NCBI RefSeq assembly: GCF_019295435.1
Contig: NZ_WEKL01000002.1
Coordinates: 64,278 to 127,115, forward strand
Direction of reading: 5' to 3'
Length of the DNA stretch: 62,838 nucleotides
Source of the DNA: Aquimarina litoralis
GTDB lineage: Bacteria > Bacteroidota > Bacteroidia > Flavobacteriales > Flavobacteriaceae
This document shows positions 34,933 through 42,342 of the stretch, piece after piece; positions within the stretch are counted from its first letter, which is position 1; every line of letters begins with the position of its first letter. The notes below the pieces were generated by a model. It made no database searches, was not told where the DNA came from, and saw only the letters and a list, made by a program, of their open reading frames with translations. Made by a program: the position numbers and the translations under genes.

Positions 34933-34960
34933 TTGTCTTGTAGTTATCACAATAATTTTG
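34933..34960 (+). promoter_or_regulatory. desaturase-operon promoter with operator O4
   Basis: TTG (34933-34935) and TAATTTTG (34953-34960) are 17 bp apart and form a promoter pointing at the gene starting at 34988. TTGTAGTTATCACAA (34938-34952) fills the space between -33 and -7, the position expected for a repressor operator. Confidence 0.6.
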
Positions 34961-34987
34961 ACTTGTGAAATTTTAAAAACAAGAAAA

Positions 34988-35716
34988 ATGAAAAGAAAAG
35001 TAGTTGTAATCTTATTGATATTAATTTCAATATCAGTTTTTAGTCAAGAGAAGAAAAAAAATAGTAAAGTTCAAAATACGAAATCCTTAAGTTTTTCGCC
35101 AATTCATTCTCGTATTACGAATGTTAATGGACTTGTAGTAGGTTTAGGACATTATGAAAATAAAAAAATCGATTATCAGAAAATTAATGGAGTTAATATC
35201 GATGTACTTCATCCAGCTCCTTTACTTATTATGACGGCTGGTTTGGAAATTCCAATACGGTTATTACCTGTAGGATTGACTTTTGATGGTTTTACAGATA
35301 TTCATGTTATAGATAGAAATTTTGATATAGAAAAAACTCAATTATCTATGAATGGGTTAAATCTTAGTGTAGGAGGGTTTTATGATCGAACTGATTTTAA
35401 TGGATTAAATATTTCTCTATTTAATATAGTTAAGAAGATGAATGGGATTTCTGTAGCTCCTTTGGTTAATGGCTCTACAAATTTTAATGGGATTCAGCTT
35501 TCGGCTGTTGCAAATATTTCTGCAGAAGGTACTGGTGTTCAGGCTGGAATTTCAAATGTAGCTGGAAAGTTTAAAGGAATTCAAATAGGCTTATTTAATA
35601 AAACTGCAGATCAGCGAGGTTTACAAATAGGTCTTTGGAATAGAAATGAAAGACGCTCATTCCCCTTTATTAACTGGCAATTTTCTAAAAAGAAAGAGAA
35701 ATCTAAAACTTCATAA
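34988..35716 (+). CDS. LA_2272-type surface-repeat protein
   Basis: This 242-residue protein has a signal peptide (ISISVFSQ, cleavage near residue 21), then repeats of the pattern NG(I/L)xxxxxxN with strands such as FNGLNISLFN, FNGIQLSAVAN, TGVQAGISN, FKGIQIGLFN and RGLQIGLWN, typical of LA_2272 surface-repeat proteins, probably a small beta-solenoid at the outer membrane. I use the ATG at 34988 because it gives a clean signal peptide; a longer version would read through the operator region. First gene of the desaturase operon. Confidence 0.75.
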   Translation: MKRKVVVILLILISISVFSQEKKKNSKVQNTKSLSFSPIHSRITNVNGLVVGLGHYENKKIDYQKINGVNIDVLHPAPLLIMTAGLEIPIRLLPVGLTFDGFTDIHVIDRNFDIEKTQLSMNGLNLSVGGFYDRTDFNGLNISLFNIVKKMNGISVAPLVNGSTNFNGIQLSAVANISAEGTGVQAGISNVAGKFKGIQIGLFNKTADQRGLQIGLWNRNERRSFPFINWQFSKKKEKSKTS

Positions 35717-35718
35717 TT

Positions 35719-36105
35719 ATGAATATCACTAGCAACTTAAGTATCGAAGGGGATTACGGATTCGAAGCTTTTTATGTACTTACTGGAAACTTGGTTGGTC
35801 TTATTCCAGTAAAAGACAAATTATATACTAGAATTAAATTGTTGGATAAAGAAACATTGAAGATTAGTTTAATGAAATCTGAAACACAAAAGGTCACTAG
35901 ATATATTAAAGGATCGCTAAAAGATGGGATTTTTAGTGTGTCCTCTACTAATAAAGCCACTTCCATATTATCATTTATTAAACATTGGCGCACGCAAAAA
36001 ATAAATGTACACTCTAGAAAAGAACAATTATTAGTGTTTTTATCTAAAACGGGAAGTGTTCAATTAGGCGTTTTTAAGGATATTACTTTCAGGAAAAAGA
36101 AGTAA
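35719..36105 (+). CDS. hypothetical soluble protein, 128 aa
   Basis: No signal peptide or membrane helix. A strand-rich basic protein (LYTRIKLLDKETLKISLMK, GSVQLGVFKDITF) starting 2 bp after the surface-repeat gene, so it belongs to the same transcript. I do not recognise the family. Confidence 0.65.
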   Translation: MNITSNLSIEGDYGFEAFYVLTGNLVGLIPVKDKLYTRIKLLDKETLKISLMKSETQKVTRYIKGSLKDGIFSVSSTNKATSILSFIKHWRTQKINVHSRKEQLLVFLSKTGSVQLGVFKDITFRKKK

Positions 36106-36246
36106 AGTGGCAGAATAATCTCAAAAAGATAGTCTTAGTTTTTAACGTATAAATTCTTCACATTATACGAATGTTGGAGTGTTAGAATAGATGATTTCTA
36201 ATAGATCCAATAGCCATTGGTATGTCAAATTTTTAAAGAAATAATT

Positions 36247-37344
36247 ATGCAAAAAATAAAATTTTCTAAAGATGAAGGTTCGGAATTTTATAAAGAATTG
36301 ACACGTAAGATCCAGGAATATTTTGAATCTAATAATATTCAAAAATACGGAAATAATAAAATGGTTTTTAAAATCATCCTGTACTTTATGTTAGTAATTG
36401 TGTCATATGCTTTCATGGTAACCTCTTCAGATATTACGAACTTTTACTTGTTTTATGTAGGTTTAGGAATATCGGTATTGCTAACAGCATTTAATGTATC
36501 TCATGATGCAGCGCATGGAGTTGCTGTAAAAAGTAAATTTTGGAATAAGATCTTATTTCAACTTAGTTTTAATTTACAAGGGAATAATGCATACGTATGG
36601 GGTGAAAATCACAATGAATCTCATCATTTATATACGAATATTGAAGGAAGTGATATTGACGTATTAAACAATCCCCTAGTCAGAATGACAACAGGCCAAA
36701 AGAGATGTTGGTATCATAAATTTCAATATCTATACGTTCCGGTTTTGTATTTGTTTTATTCACTTAACTGGTTTTTGTTTAGAGAGTTTTTAATGATCTT
36801 TAATCGCTCTAGTAGAACAATTAAGATAACCATTCCAACATGGGAAATTGTAAAGCTATTATTTTTTAAAGTATTCTATATAGGTTACATGATTGTTATT
36901 CCTAGTATGTTATTACCATTTAGCTGGGAACATATTATAATCGCCTTTGTCGTCAATCATTTTTTAATTTCTATAATATTTACGGCTGTTTTAGGAGTTT
37001 CTCATTTATCAGATTTTGTAGAACATCCAGAAGCTGATATAGAAGGCAATTTATCCATGAGTTGGCCGAAGTTGCAAATGTGTACTTCCATAGATTATAA
37101 CGTAGATAGTACTTTTTTGAATTGGGTTTTAGGAGGTTTTAATGCTCATGCATTACATCATTTATTACCTAATATATGCCATGTGCATTATATAAAGTTA
37201 GCTCCAATATTTAGGGAATTAGCTAATAAATATCATATTCCTTATATGGAGATGACGTATACCAAAGCTCTGAAATCACATTTTAGATTTCTAAAGAAAA
37301 TGGGAACTCAAGAAATGCCAAAACCTTTACAATATGAGATCTAA
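36247..37344 (+). CDS. membrane fatty acid desaturase 1
   Basis: This 365-residue protein has four hydrophobic helices and the three histidine boxes of the membrane di-iron desaturases: HDAAHG, HNESHHLYTN and HALHHLLPNI. It should insert double bonds into acyl chains (acyl-CoA or lipid bound) using oxygen. I choose the ATG at 36247 (MQKIKFSKDE) over a GTG 30 bp upstream. The second desaturase overlaps its end by 11 bp. It is similar in layout to the desaturase at the window end, which has box three HQVEHH instead. Confidence 0.9.
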   Translation: MQKIKFSKDEGSEFYKELTRKIQEYFESNNIQKYGNNKMVFKIILYFMLVIVSYAFMVTSSDITNFYLFYVGLGISVLLTAFNVSHDAAHGVAVKSKFWNKILFQLSFNLQGNNAYVWGENHNESHHLYTNIEGSDIDVLNNPLVRMTTGQKRCWYHKFQYLYVPVLYLFYSLNWFLFREFLMIFNRSSRTIKITIPTWEIVKLLFFKVFYIGYMIVIPSMLLPFSWEHIIIAFVVNHFLISIIFTAVLGVSHLSDFVEHPEADIEGNLSMSWPKLQMCTSIDYNVDSTFLNWVLGGFNAHALHHLLPNICHVHYIKLAPIFRELANKYHIPYMEMTYTKALKSHFRFLKKMGTQEMPKPLQYEI

Positions 37345-38392
37345 ACATATATATAATAAGTATCATGTAGAGCTTTTTGGTTCTATTCAGGAAGAGATTT
37401 ATAAAAAAATAGATTTTTGTAATCGTCGATTTTATAAAAAGATTTTCGTAAAAGGATGTATCTATTTTTTCTTAACTGCTATTTCTTATAGCATACTTTA
37501 TCAAATAGATGATCAACGTTTATTGATACCGGCGTATATTGTATACGGGTTAATTTCTATGCTATTCGCGTTTAACTTTGCTCATGACTTTTCTCATAAT
37601 ACTATTTTTAAGAAGAAAGAGCTAAACCATAAATGCTTTATAGCACTATACACTATGGTTGGAGCACATGCAGAAGCTTGGAAAGATAGACATGTGACCT
37701 CTCATCATCACGCTCCTAATGTTGAAGGGTATGATACCGATTTGGAAATCACAAACTTAATTAGAGTAGTTCCTGGTTCAAAAAGGAAATGGTATCATCG
37801 TTTTCAATATATATATGCTCCATTTTTATATACTACGTATTCTTTGTTTTGGGTATTCATCAAAGATTTTAAAGTGTTTTTTAATCAACAAAATAGAAAA
37901 AACAAGCATTCTTTGAGATATGTAACCTCTTTCTGGTGCCAAAAGATGGTTTATTGTAGTTATTTGATGGTATTGCCAATAATATTTATTGACTTAGAAT
38001 GGTATTGGATAGTTGTGTCGTTCCTAAGTATGCATTTGGTACAATCGTTATTTTTACTATTTACTTTTTTTATGACACACCATATAGACGGTCTAGCATA
38101 TCCTCAAAAAGATATTTCTGGATATATAAAAACATCTTGGTTTATGAATCAGATTCAAAGTTCAAATGATTTTTATCCCTTTAGTAAATTGGCAAATTTT
38201 GTTTTTGGAGGATTCAATAATCATATAGCGCATCATCTTTTTCCAAATATTCATCATGTATATTATCCAGAACTGAATAAGATTCTTTACACGATTTTGA
38301 AGAGTCACCAGATCATTCCGAATCAAACATCTTATTTCGGTGGAGTAGTGGCGCATTTATCGCATTTGAAAACTTTAGGAACAGAACAATAA
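37334..38392 (+). CDS. membrane fatty acid desaturase 2
   Basis: 352 residues, paralogue of desaturase 1. Histidine boxes HDFSHN, HVTSHHHAPN and HIAHHLFPNI. The spacing of helices and the run KRKWYHRFQYIYAPFLY match desaturase 1 (KRCWYHKFQYLYVPVLY), so the pair arose by tandem duplication. The first gene has no gap before it (11-bp overlap), which ensures coupled translation. A strong terminator follows 28 bp later. Different box-three residues suggest another acyl position or substrate. Confidence 0.9.
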   Translation: MRSKHIYNKYHVELFGSIQEEIYKKIDFCNRRFYKKIFVKGCIYFFLTAISYSILYQIDDQRLLIPAYIVYGLISMLFAFNFAHDFSHNTIFKKKELNHKCFIALYTMVGAHAEAWKDRHVTSHHHAPNVEGYDTDLEITNLIRVVPGSKRKWYHRFQYIYAPFLYTTYSLFWVFIKDFKVFFNQQNRKNKHSLRYVTSFWCQKMVYCSYLMVLPIIFIDLEWYWIVVSFLSMHLVQSLFLLFTFFMTHHIDGLAYPQKDISGYIKTSWFMNQIQSSNDFYPFSKLANFVFGGFNNHIAHHLFPNIHHVYYPELNKILYTILKSHQIIPNQTSYFGGVVAHLSHLKTLGTEQ

Positions 38393-38420
38393 ATTATATC
38401 AATCATTAGTAAGAATAAAA

Positions 38421-38446
38421 CACCTTCATTTTTTGAAGGTGTTTTT
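38421..38446 (+). terminator. terminator of the desaturase operon
   Basis: CACCTTCA and TGAAGGTG form an 8-bp stem with a 5-T loop, followed by five T. Confidence 0.9.
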
Positions 38447-38462
38447 ACATTAAGTCTCTTAA

Positions 38463-38477
38463 TTGTGATTATCACAA
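38463..38477. promoter_or_regulatory. operator O5 of the XRE regulon
   Basis: TTGTGATTATCACAA, perfect arms, 16 bp after the desaturase terminator and 363 bp before the next start. The 433-bp gap from 38393 to 38825 holds this site, O6 and no reading frame. A TTTTGAC motif like that of the cassettes lies at 38525, but at another distance, so O5 may be the remnant of a fifth cassette whose gene was lost. Confidence 0.5.
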
Positions 38478-38720
38478 GAATTAATGCATTTTTTGATACT
38501 AGGTACTATTGAATACTCTTAATATTTTGACCGTTTAAGTCTATTTCGATACTATCTCCATACATTCAGCGTGTCAAAATGAAGTGTTCATCCTTGAATT
38601 TTAAAACTACTTCCCTTTACATACGACATAGATCCACATAAAAGAGACGTATTTCCTCTAAGTCATATTGTAACTATACACATCATCTTATTTGGTATTC
38701 ATGAACATATGATCCTTGCT

Positions 38721-38735
38721 TTGTGAATATCACAA
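38721..38735 (+). promoter_or_regulatory. operator O6 and cassette before the first outer-membrane-type gene
   Basis: TTGTGAATATCACAA with perfect arms. Its centre lies 31 bp before the TTTC of CGATTTCG, the degenerate -7 position. The cassette to the ATG at 38826 is about 105 bp and ends with a leader (GTATGTTTGAATCACTAAAC) shared with two other genes. Confidence 0.65.
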
Positions 38736-38825
38736 GAACAAAAAAATATACTCGCGATTTCGACAACTATAGTAATTAGATAGCAAGTATGTTTGAATCA
38801 CTAAACAATTTTAAAACAATTTGAC

Positions 38826-39653
38826 ATGATGAAAAAATGTATTAAAGTGGGAATTCTTTTAATCATACTTCAATCCTTGATTAGTTGCTCAGCCACTAGA
38901 CCCTTTAAATCCTTTACTAATGGTAGTCATGGATCGGTAAATTCATACACCGCAAAACCGATATATAATGGGGAGAACACTTCTGAAATTTATGCCTCCG
39001 GAACTTTAGATATAGCAAGACAAGAACAATTTAGACAAGATGACGATGACAGAAAAACCGTAGCATCTCTAGATGTATATAAATCTTTTTCACGAAAGTG
39101 GCTGAATTTCTTTTATGGAGCTAATGCTGCTTATGGAACATTTACCTTTAAAGATGAGGAATTAGATTTAAACTCAGGTCAAGCCATTATAACTTTGGAC
39201 GAAAAGCTAGATTTTTATAATGTAGGACTAAAAGCGGGAGTTAATTTTAAGGTATCAACTTCTAAATTCGAATTTAGACCTGTTGGGTTAAAAGTTATGT
39301 ACACCTATGAGTTTGGTCCCTATCAGGATAAATTAGATGAAATTGACAATATAATGTTACAGGATTATAATGTACTTAATAAGAAATCTTTTTTCACCAT
39401 TCTTGAAGAAAGTGAAGTGTTGTATAAGATTAACACGAATAATTCGGTCGGCTTAGGCGTATTTGCTGGATTAAACACAATTAGAGATACGGGTGCATCA
39501 ATTATTGGAGGCATGGCAAGTTATCGATATAAAAGGGTCATATTTAGTTATCTATTTCAATCAACATTTATTGATACAGAAGAGGTTGAAGGCCAAGATA
39601 GAAGTATAGGAATAAATTCTCATAAAATTGGAATTGCCTTTCAACTTTTTTAA
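38826..39653 (+). CDS. outer-membrane beta-barrel-type lipoprotein
   Basis: This 275-residue protein has a lipoprotein signal with lipobox SLISC (Cys near residue 21), then long amphipathic strands (IYASGTLDIARQEQF, FNFFYGANAAYGTF-like, VGLKAGVNFKV, KIGIAFQLF) and a terminal Phe, the features of an outer-membrane barrel. The family is not recognised. It is expressed from the operator cassette at 38721, whose relatives precede the next three genes. Confidence 0.6.
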   Translation: MMKKCIKVGILLIILQSLISCSATRPFKSFTNGSHGSVNSYTAKPIYNGENTSEIYASGTLDIARQEQFRQDDDDRKTVASLDVYKSFSRKWLNFFYGANAAYGTFTFKDEELDLNSGQAIITLDEKLDFYNVGLKAGVNFKVSTSKFEFRPVGLKVMYTYEFGPYQDKLDEIDNIMLQDYNVLNKKSFFTILEESEVLYKINTNNSVGLGVFAGLNTIRDTGASIIGGMASYRYKRVIFSYLFQSTFIDTEEVEGQDRSIGINSHKIGIAFQLF

Positions 39654-39711
39654 GGAAATAAGGGCTGCCTTGTAAACTTGCAAGCGAAAAGCCTCTTCGT
39701 ATTTTTCCAAA

Positions 39712-39726
39712 TTGTAATTATCACAA
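39712..39726 (+). promoter_or_regulatory. operator O7 and cassette before the second outer-membrane-type gene
   Basis: TTGTAATTATCACAA; one full arm and one with a single change. Its centre is 31 bp before TTTG of CGATTTTG (-7 position), as in O6 and O8. The leader TATGTTTGAATCAC is shared. Confidence 0.6.
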
Positions 39727-39818
39727 GCACAAAAAATCATACACGCGATTTTGACAACTATAATTAACATATGCCCCGTATGTTTGAATCACACTAAACA
39801 ATTTTAAAACAATTTGAC

Positions 39819-40391
39819 ATGATGAACAGATTAGTCACACTCTGTACGATTCTTTTATTAACTATGAATTATACACTTGGTCAAGAAAACCTTAATGAAG
39901 AATATAAATTAAAAGTTAAATCTATAACTGCTGGTTTTGGAGTGTATACTTCAGATCTGAGAGATAGTGAAGACTCTTTTAGGTTTGATCAGGCTGGATC
40001 TACATTCTCAGCGGGACTATCATTAGTTTATAAAAAACATCTTTTTTCACTTGATATAGATCTTGGATTAGATGTGCTAGATCTTTTTGGTAATGACGAC
40101 GGTGAAAATGCTAGCTTCAATAGTTATGACATTTTGTATGGTCGAGAGTTTTCTATTTTTAAATGGTTACGAATAGAAGCGCATACCGGTTTGGGGTTAT
40201 ATCTCTATAAAGATAGATTGGTTGCAGATAATAGGTACGATACAAAAGCAGTAATTGGAATTCCTGTTGATATTCGATTCATGATTGATTCTTCCAGAGG
40301 ATTTTCATTTGGGATAAATCCGGAGCTAAACTTCAATGAAATCAATACTACTTATATAGGGAATATTGTGTTTCAATACAGATTTAATTAA
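39819..40391 (+). CDS. secreted hypothetical protein, outer-membrane type, 190 aa
   Basis: Signal peptide (TMNYTLGQ, cleavage about residue 21). The mature part is rich in alternating strands (YKLKVKSITAGFGVYTS, FSLDIDLGLDVLDLF, WLRIEAHTGLGLYLYKD) and ends NIVFQYRFN, suggesting a small barrel. The start is ATG-ATG as in the neighbouring cassette gene. Family unknown to me. Confidence 0.6.
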   Translation: MMNRLVTLCTILLLTMNYTLGQENLNEEYKLKVKSITAGFGVYTSDLRDSEDSFRFDQAGSTFSAGLSLVYKKHLFSLDIDLGLDVLDLFGNDDGENASFNSYDILYGREFSIFKWLRIEAHTGLGLYLYKDRLVADNRYDTKAVIGIPVDIRFMIDSSRGFSFGINPELNFNEINTTYIGNIVFQYRFN

Positions 40392-40410
40392 CCTCTATTA
40401 CCTTTTGGCT

Positions 40411-40425
40411 TTGCGATGATCGCAA
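40411..40425 (+). promoter_or_regulatory. operator O8 and cassette before the third outer-membrane-type gene
   Basis: TTGCGATGATCGCAA keeps perfect dyad symmetry although both arms carry the same change relative to TTGTGA/TCACAA. This compensating pair supports function. Its centre is 31 bp before the -7 TTTG. Confidence 0.65.
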
Positions 40426-40512
40426 GAGCAATATTTTATACTCGCGATTTTGACAATTATAGTAATTAGATAGCTACTATGTTTGAATCACTAAACAATA
40501 AATTTTAATATA

Positions 40513-41229
40513 ATGAAGAAGTTAATCAGTATAACAATTTTATTTCTATGCATATCAAAATATGGTTATAATCAGGATTTAGACACAAATAAAAAACCAA
40601 GAAATGAAAAAAAGCCTATTGCATTTACTAATGGACTAAGTACAATTGCTAGTGATGAGAGTAATGAATTAGATATCTATGCAGGTATTATGTTTGAACG
40701 GAAGAATGGATGGGGATATGGTTTTGATTTTACAAGATCTGCCTATACGCCAGAAAGTACAAAAGGAATTCCTCCAATCGAAGAAATTGAAAATTTTGAA
40801 GGAACCGAATTACCAGAAGGAATTGAAAAAAGATTTCCTTATAGTGGTGAAAGAGATAATAGGTTGTATACTTTTTCTCCTAATGTATTCAAGTCTTTTG
40901 CTCTTAATAAAAAGAGATCACTAAAAATATTAACATTGATCGGCCCCTCTATTATCTACAGCGAAGATTATGAATATAGGGCAGAGTATTCTCCAGCTTC
41001 TTCATGTGGTTTCGGAGGCCCTTGTTTTCCAGGTTCTTTTGGACCTTCATTAGATTATAAGAGAGTTCAAGAGAGTAGGAAAGTAATTTTGGGTGGTTTT
41101 TCTAAAATATCATTGAGATATACATTTAATAGTGTAGTTGGTTTAGAACTTTCTACCTATGGAAATGTAAACAATGTAAAAAGTGTGTATGGGTTTCAGT
41201 TTGGAGTAGTGTTAGGAAGACTTTTTTAA
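40513..41229 (+). CDS. secreted hypothetical protein, outer-membrane type, 238 aa
   Basis: Signal peptide near residues 1-20 (ISKYGYNQ). The C-terminal 50 residues (ISLRYTFNSVVGLELSTYG, VYGFQFGVVLGRLF) end in Phe, typical of barrel insertion. A Cys pair with prolines lies near residue 165 (SSCGFGGPCFPG). A DNA copy of its C-terminal part, broken by a frameshift, lies at 42136-42280. Family unknown to me. Confidence 0.6.
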   Translation: MKKLISITILFLCISKYGYNQDLDTNKKPRNEKKPIAFTNGLSTIASDESNELDIYAGIMFERKNGWGYGFDFTRSAYTPESTKGIPPIEEIENFEGTELPEGIEKRFPYSGERDNRLYTFSPNVFKSFALNKKRSLKILTLIGPSIIYSEDYEYRAEYSPASSCGFGGPCFPGSFGPSLDYKRVQESRKVILGGFSKISLRYTFNSVVGLELSTYGNVNNVKSVYGFQFGVVLGRLF

Positions 41230-41242
41230 TACGAATGGTTTT

Positions 41243-41257
41243 CTAAAATTATCATAG
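41243..41257 (+). promoter_or_regulatory. degenerate operator O9 before the fourth outer-membrane-type gene
   Basis: CTAAAATTATCATAG is a weak copy of the operator, recognised because its centre lies 31 bp before TTTG of ACGACTTTG and is followed by the same leader type (ATAGTAAATAGATAGTGAG). It may have lost regulation. Confidence 0.4.
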
Positions 41258-41348
41258 AAATAAAATTTCATACTTACGACTTTGAAAATCATAGTAAATA
41301 GATAGTGAGTATGTATGATGAATAAACAGTGTAAAACAAAAAAATACA

Positions 41349-42137
41349 ATGAAAAAACAAGTAAAATTAATATTCTATTGGCAGTGGTTTGGCATAAAAC
41401 TAAGAGATATTGTACGCCAAGTTTTTGACAAAGAATCTGAACAGACGAATTCTATTTTAGGTAATTTCCAATCTGTATTGGGATATAAGCTATTGGTGTT
41501 TATTCTTTTTAGTTTGTTATCAAACACAGTCGCTTCACAAACCGAGGAAATTATTAATCCCAAAGGGAAATGGTTTTTTGGGGCTGAAACAGGATTAAAT
41601 ATTATTACTTCTTATGATTTAGGAGAATCTAATACATCTCTGCAAGGTGGAGTTTTAGTGGAGTATTATTTTGCTAAACATTGGAGTTTGTCAGGAAGAC
41701 TGAAATATTTTAAGACTGGTTTGTCATTTTTTGAAGAGGGTAATGGGGGTTCTATATTTGGTATTCCTTCTTCATCTGGTGTATTTAATGGTGAAACCTT
41801 TTCAATTCCAATTAACATTAAATGGGAATTTAGGATTTATAAAAATTTTAGTGGAAATATTAAACTCGGCTATGCTTATAATTTTGAAACTAAAAGTGAG
41901 TATTTGAATTATACCAGTAATTTAAGAACAGACTATTCAAAGCATTATGGAAGTGTAAATCCAGGTGTAGGATTTAATTATTTCGTAAATAAAAAAATGT
42001 CAGTTTATATTGATTTCGAAAGTTTTTTTGGTCCGAAAAGGGGGAAGACACCGAGTTTGCTTTCTGATGGTTCAAAATACTTGAATAATTTATTACTTAA
42101 TGTTGGGGTGAAATATACTTTTAAAACCGATGATTAA
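41349..42137 (+). CDS. outer-membrane beta-barrel protein (OMP_b-brl type)
   Basis: 262 residues. After an unusual 44-residue N-terminal extension comes the real signal (LLVFILFSLLSNTVASQ). The barrel that follows has WFFGAETGLNII, HWSLSGRLKYFKTG, NIKLGYAYNFETK and LLLNVGVKYTFKTDD, like the small porin-like family of PorT/OmpA-type barrels. The extension (MKKQVKLIFYWQWFGIKL) is charged and hydrophobic; it may be a fusion remnant, or translation may start later. Immediately downstream lies the pseudogene fragment. Confidence 0.65.
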   Translation: MKKQVKLIFYWQWFGIKLRDIVRQVFDKESEQTNSILGNFQSVLGYKLLVFILFSLLSNTVASQTEEIINPKGKWFFGAETGLNIITSYDLGESNTSLQGGVLVEYYFAKHWSLSGRLKYFKTGLSFFEEGNGGSIFGIPSSSGVFNGETFSIPINIKWEFRIYKNFSGNIKLGYAYNFETKSEYLNYTSNLRTDYSKHYGSVNPGVGFNYFVNKKMSVYIDFESFFGPKRGKTPSLLSDGSKYLNNLLLNVGVKYTFKTDD

Positions 42138-42280
42138 TTTTGGGTAATTTTTCTAGAATATCATTAAGATATACATTTAATAGTGTCGTTGATTTAGAAC
42201 TTTCAACCTATGGAAATGTAAATGGGGTTAAGAATGTTTATGGATTTCAATTTGATGTAGTGTTAGGGGACTTTGTTAGC
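42136..42280 (+). pseudogene. fragment duplicated from the 40513 gene C-terminus, frameshifted
   Basis: The DNA is a copy of 41084-41229. Over 43 codons, 37 residues agree (for example SLRYTFNSVV and LELSTYGNVN). A one-base loss near the end carries the frame past the old stop, so it no longer ends in the barrel-type Phe. It begins at the stop codon of the preceding gene and has no start of its own, so it is a dead duplication. Confidence 0.75.
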
Positions 42281-42287
42281 CAAATGA

Positions 42288-42322
42288 AAACCGCCTTAAA
42301 TGTTTATAATTTAAGGCGGTTT
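42288..42322. terminator. bidirectional terminator before the alginate lyase
   Basis: AAACCGCCTTAAAT / ATTTAAGGCGGTTT forms a 14-bp stem with a 7-nt loop. It ends both the plus-strand barrel group and the minus-strand lyase, whose stop is at 42343. Confidence 0.85.
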
Positions 42323-42342
42323 GTTTTATGGTTATGGTATCT

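Noticed and set aside
34895..34987. Longer start for the surface-repeat protein at 34895
   Set aside because: It would run through promoter and operator sequence, and the ATG at 34988 gives a proper signal peptide.
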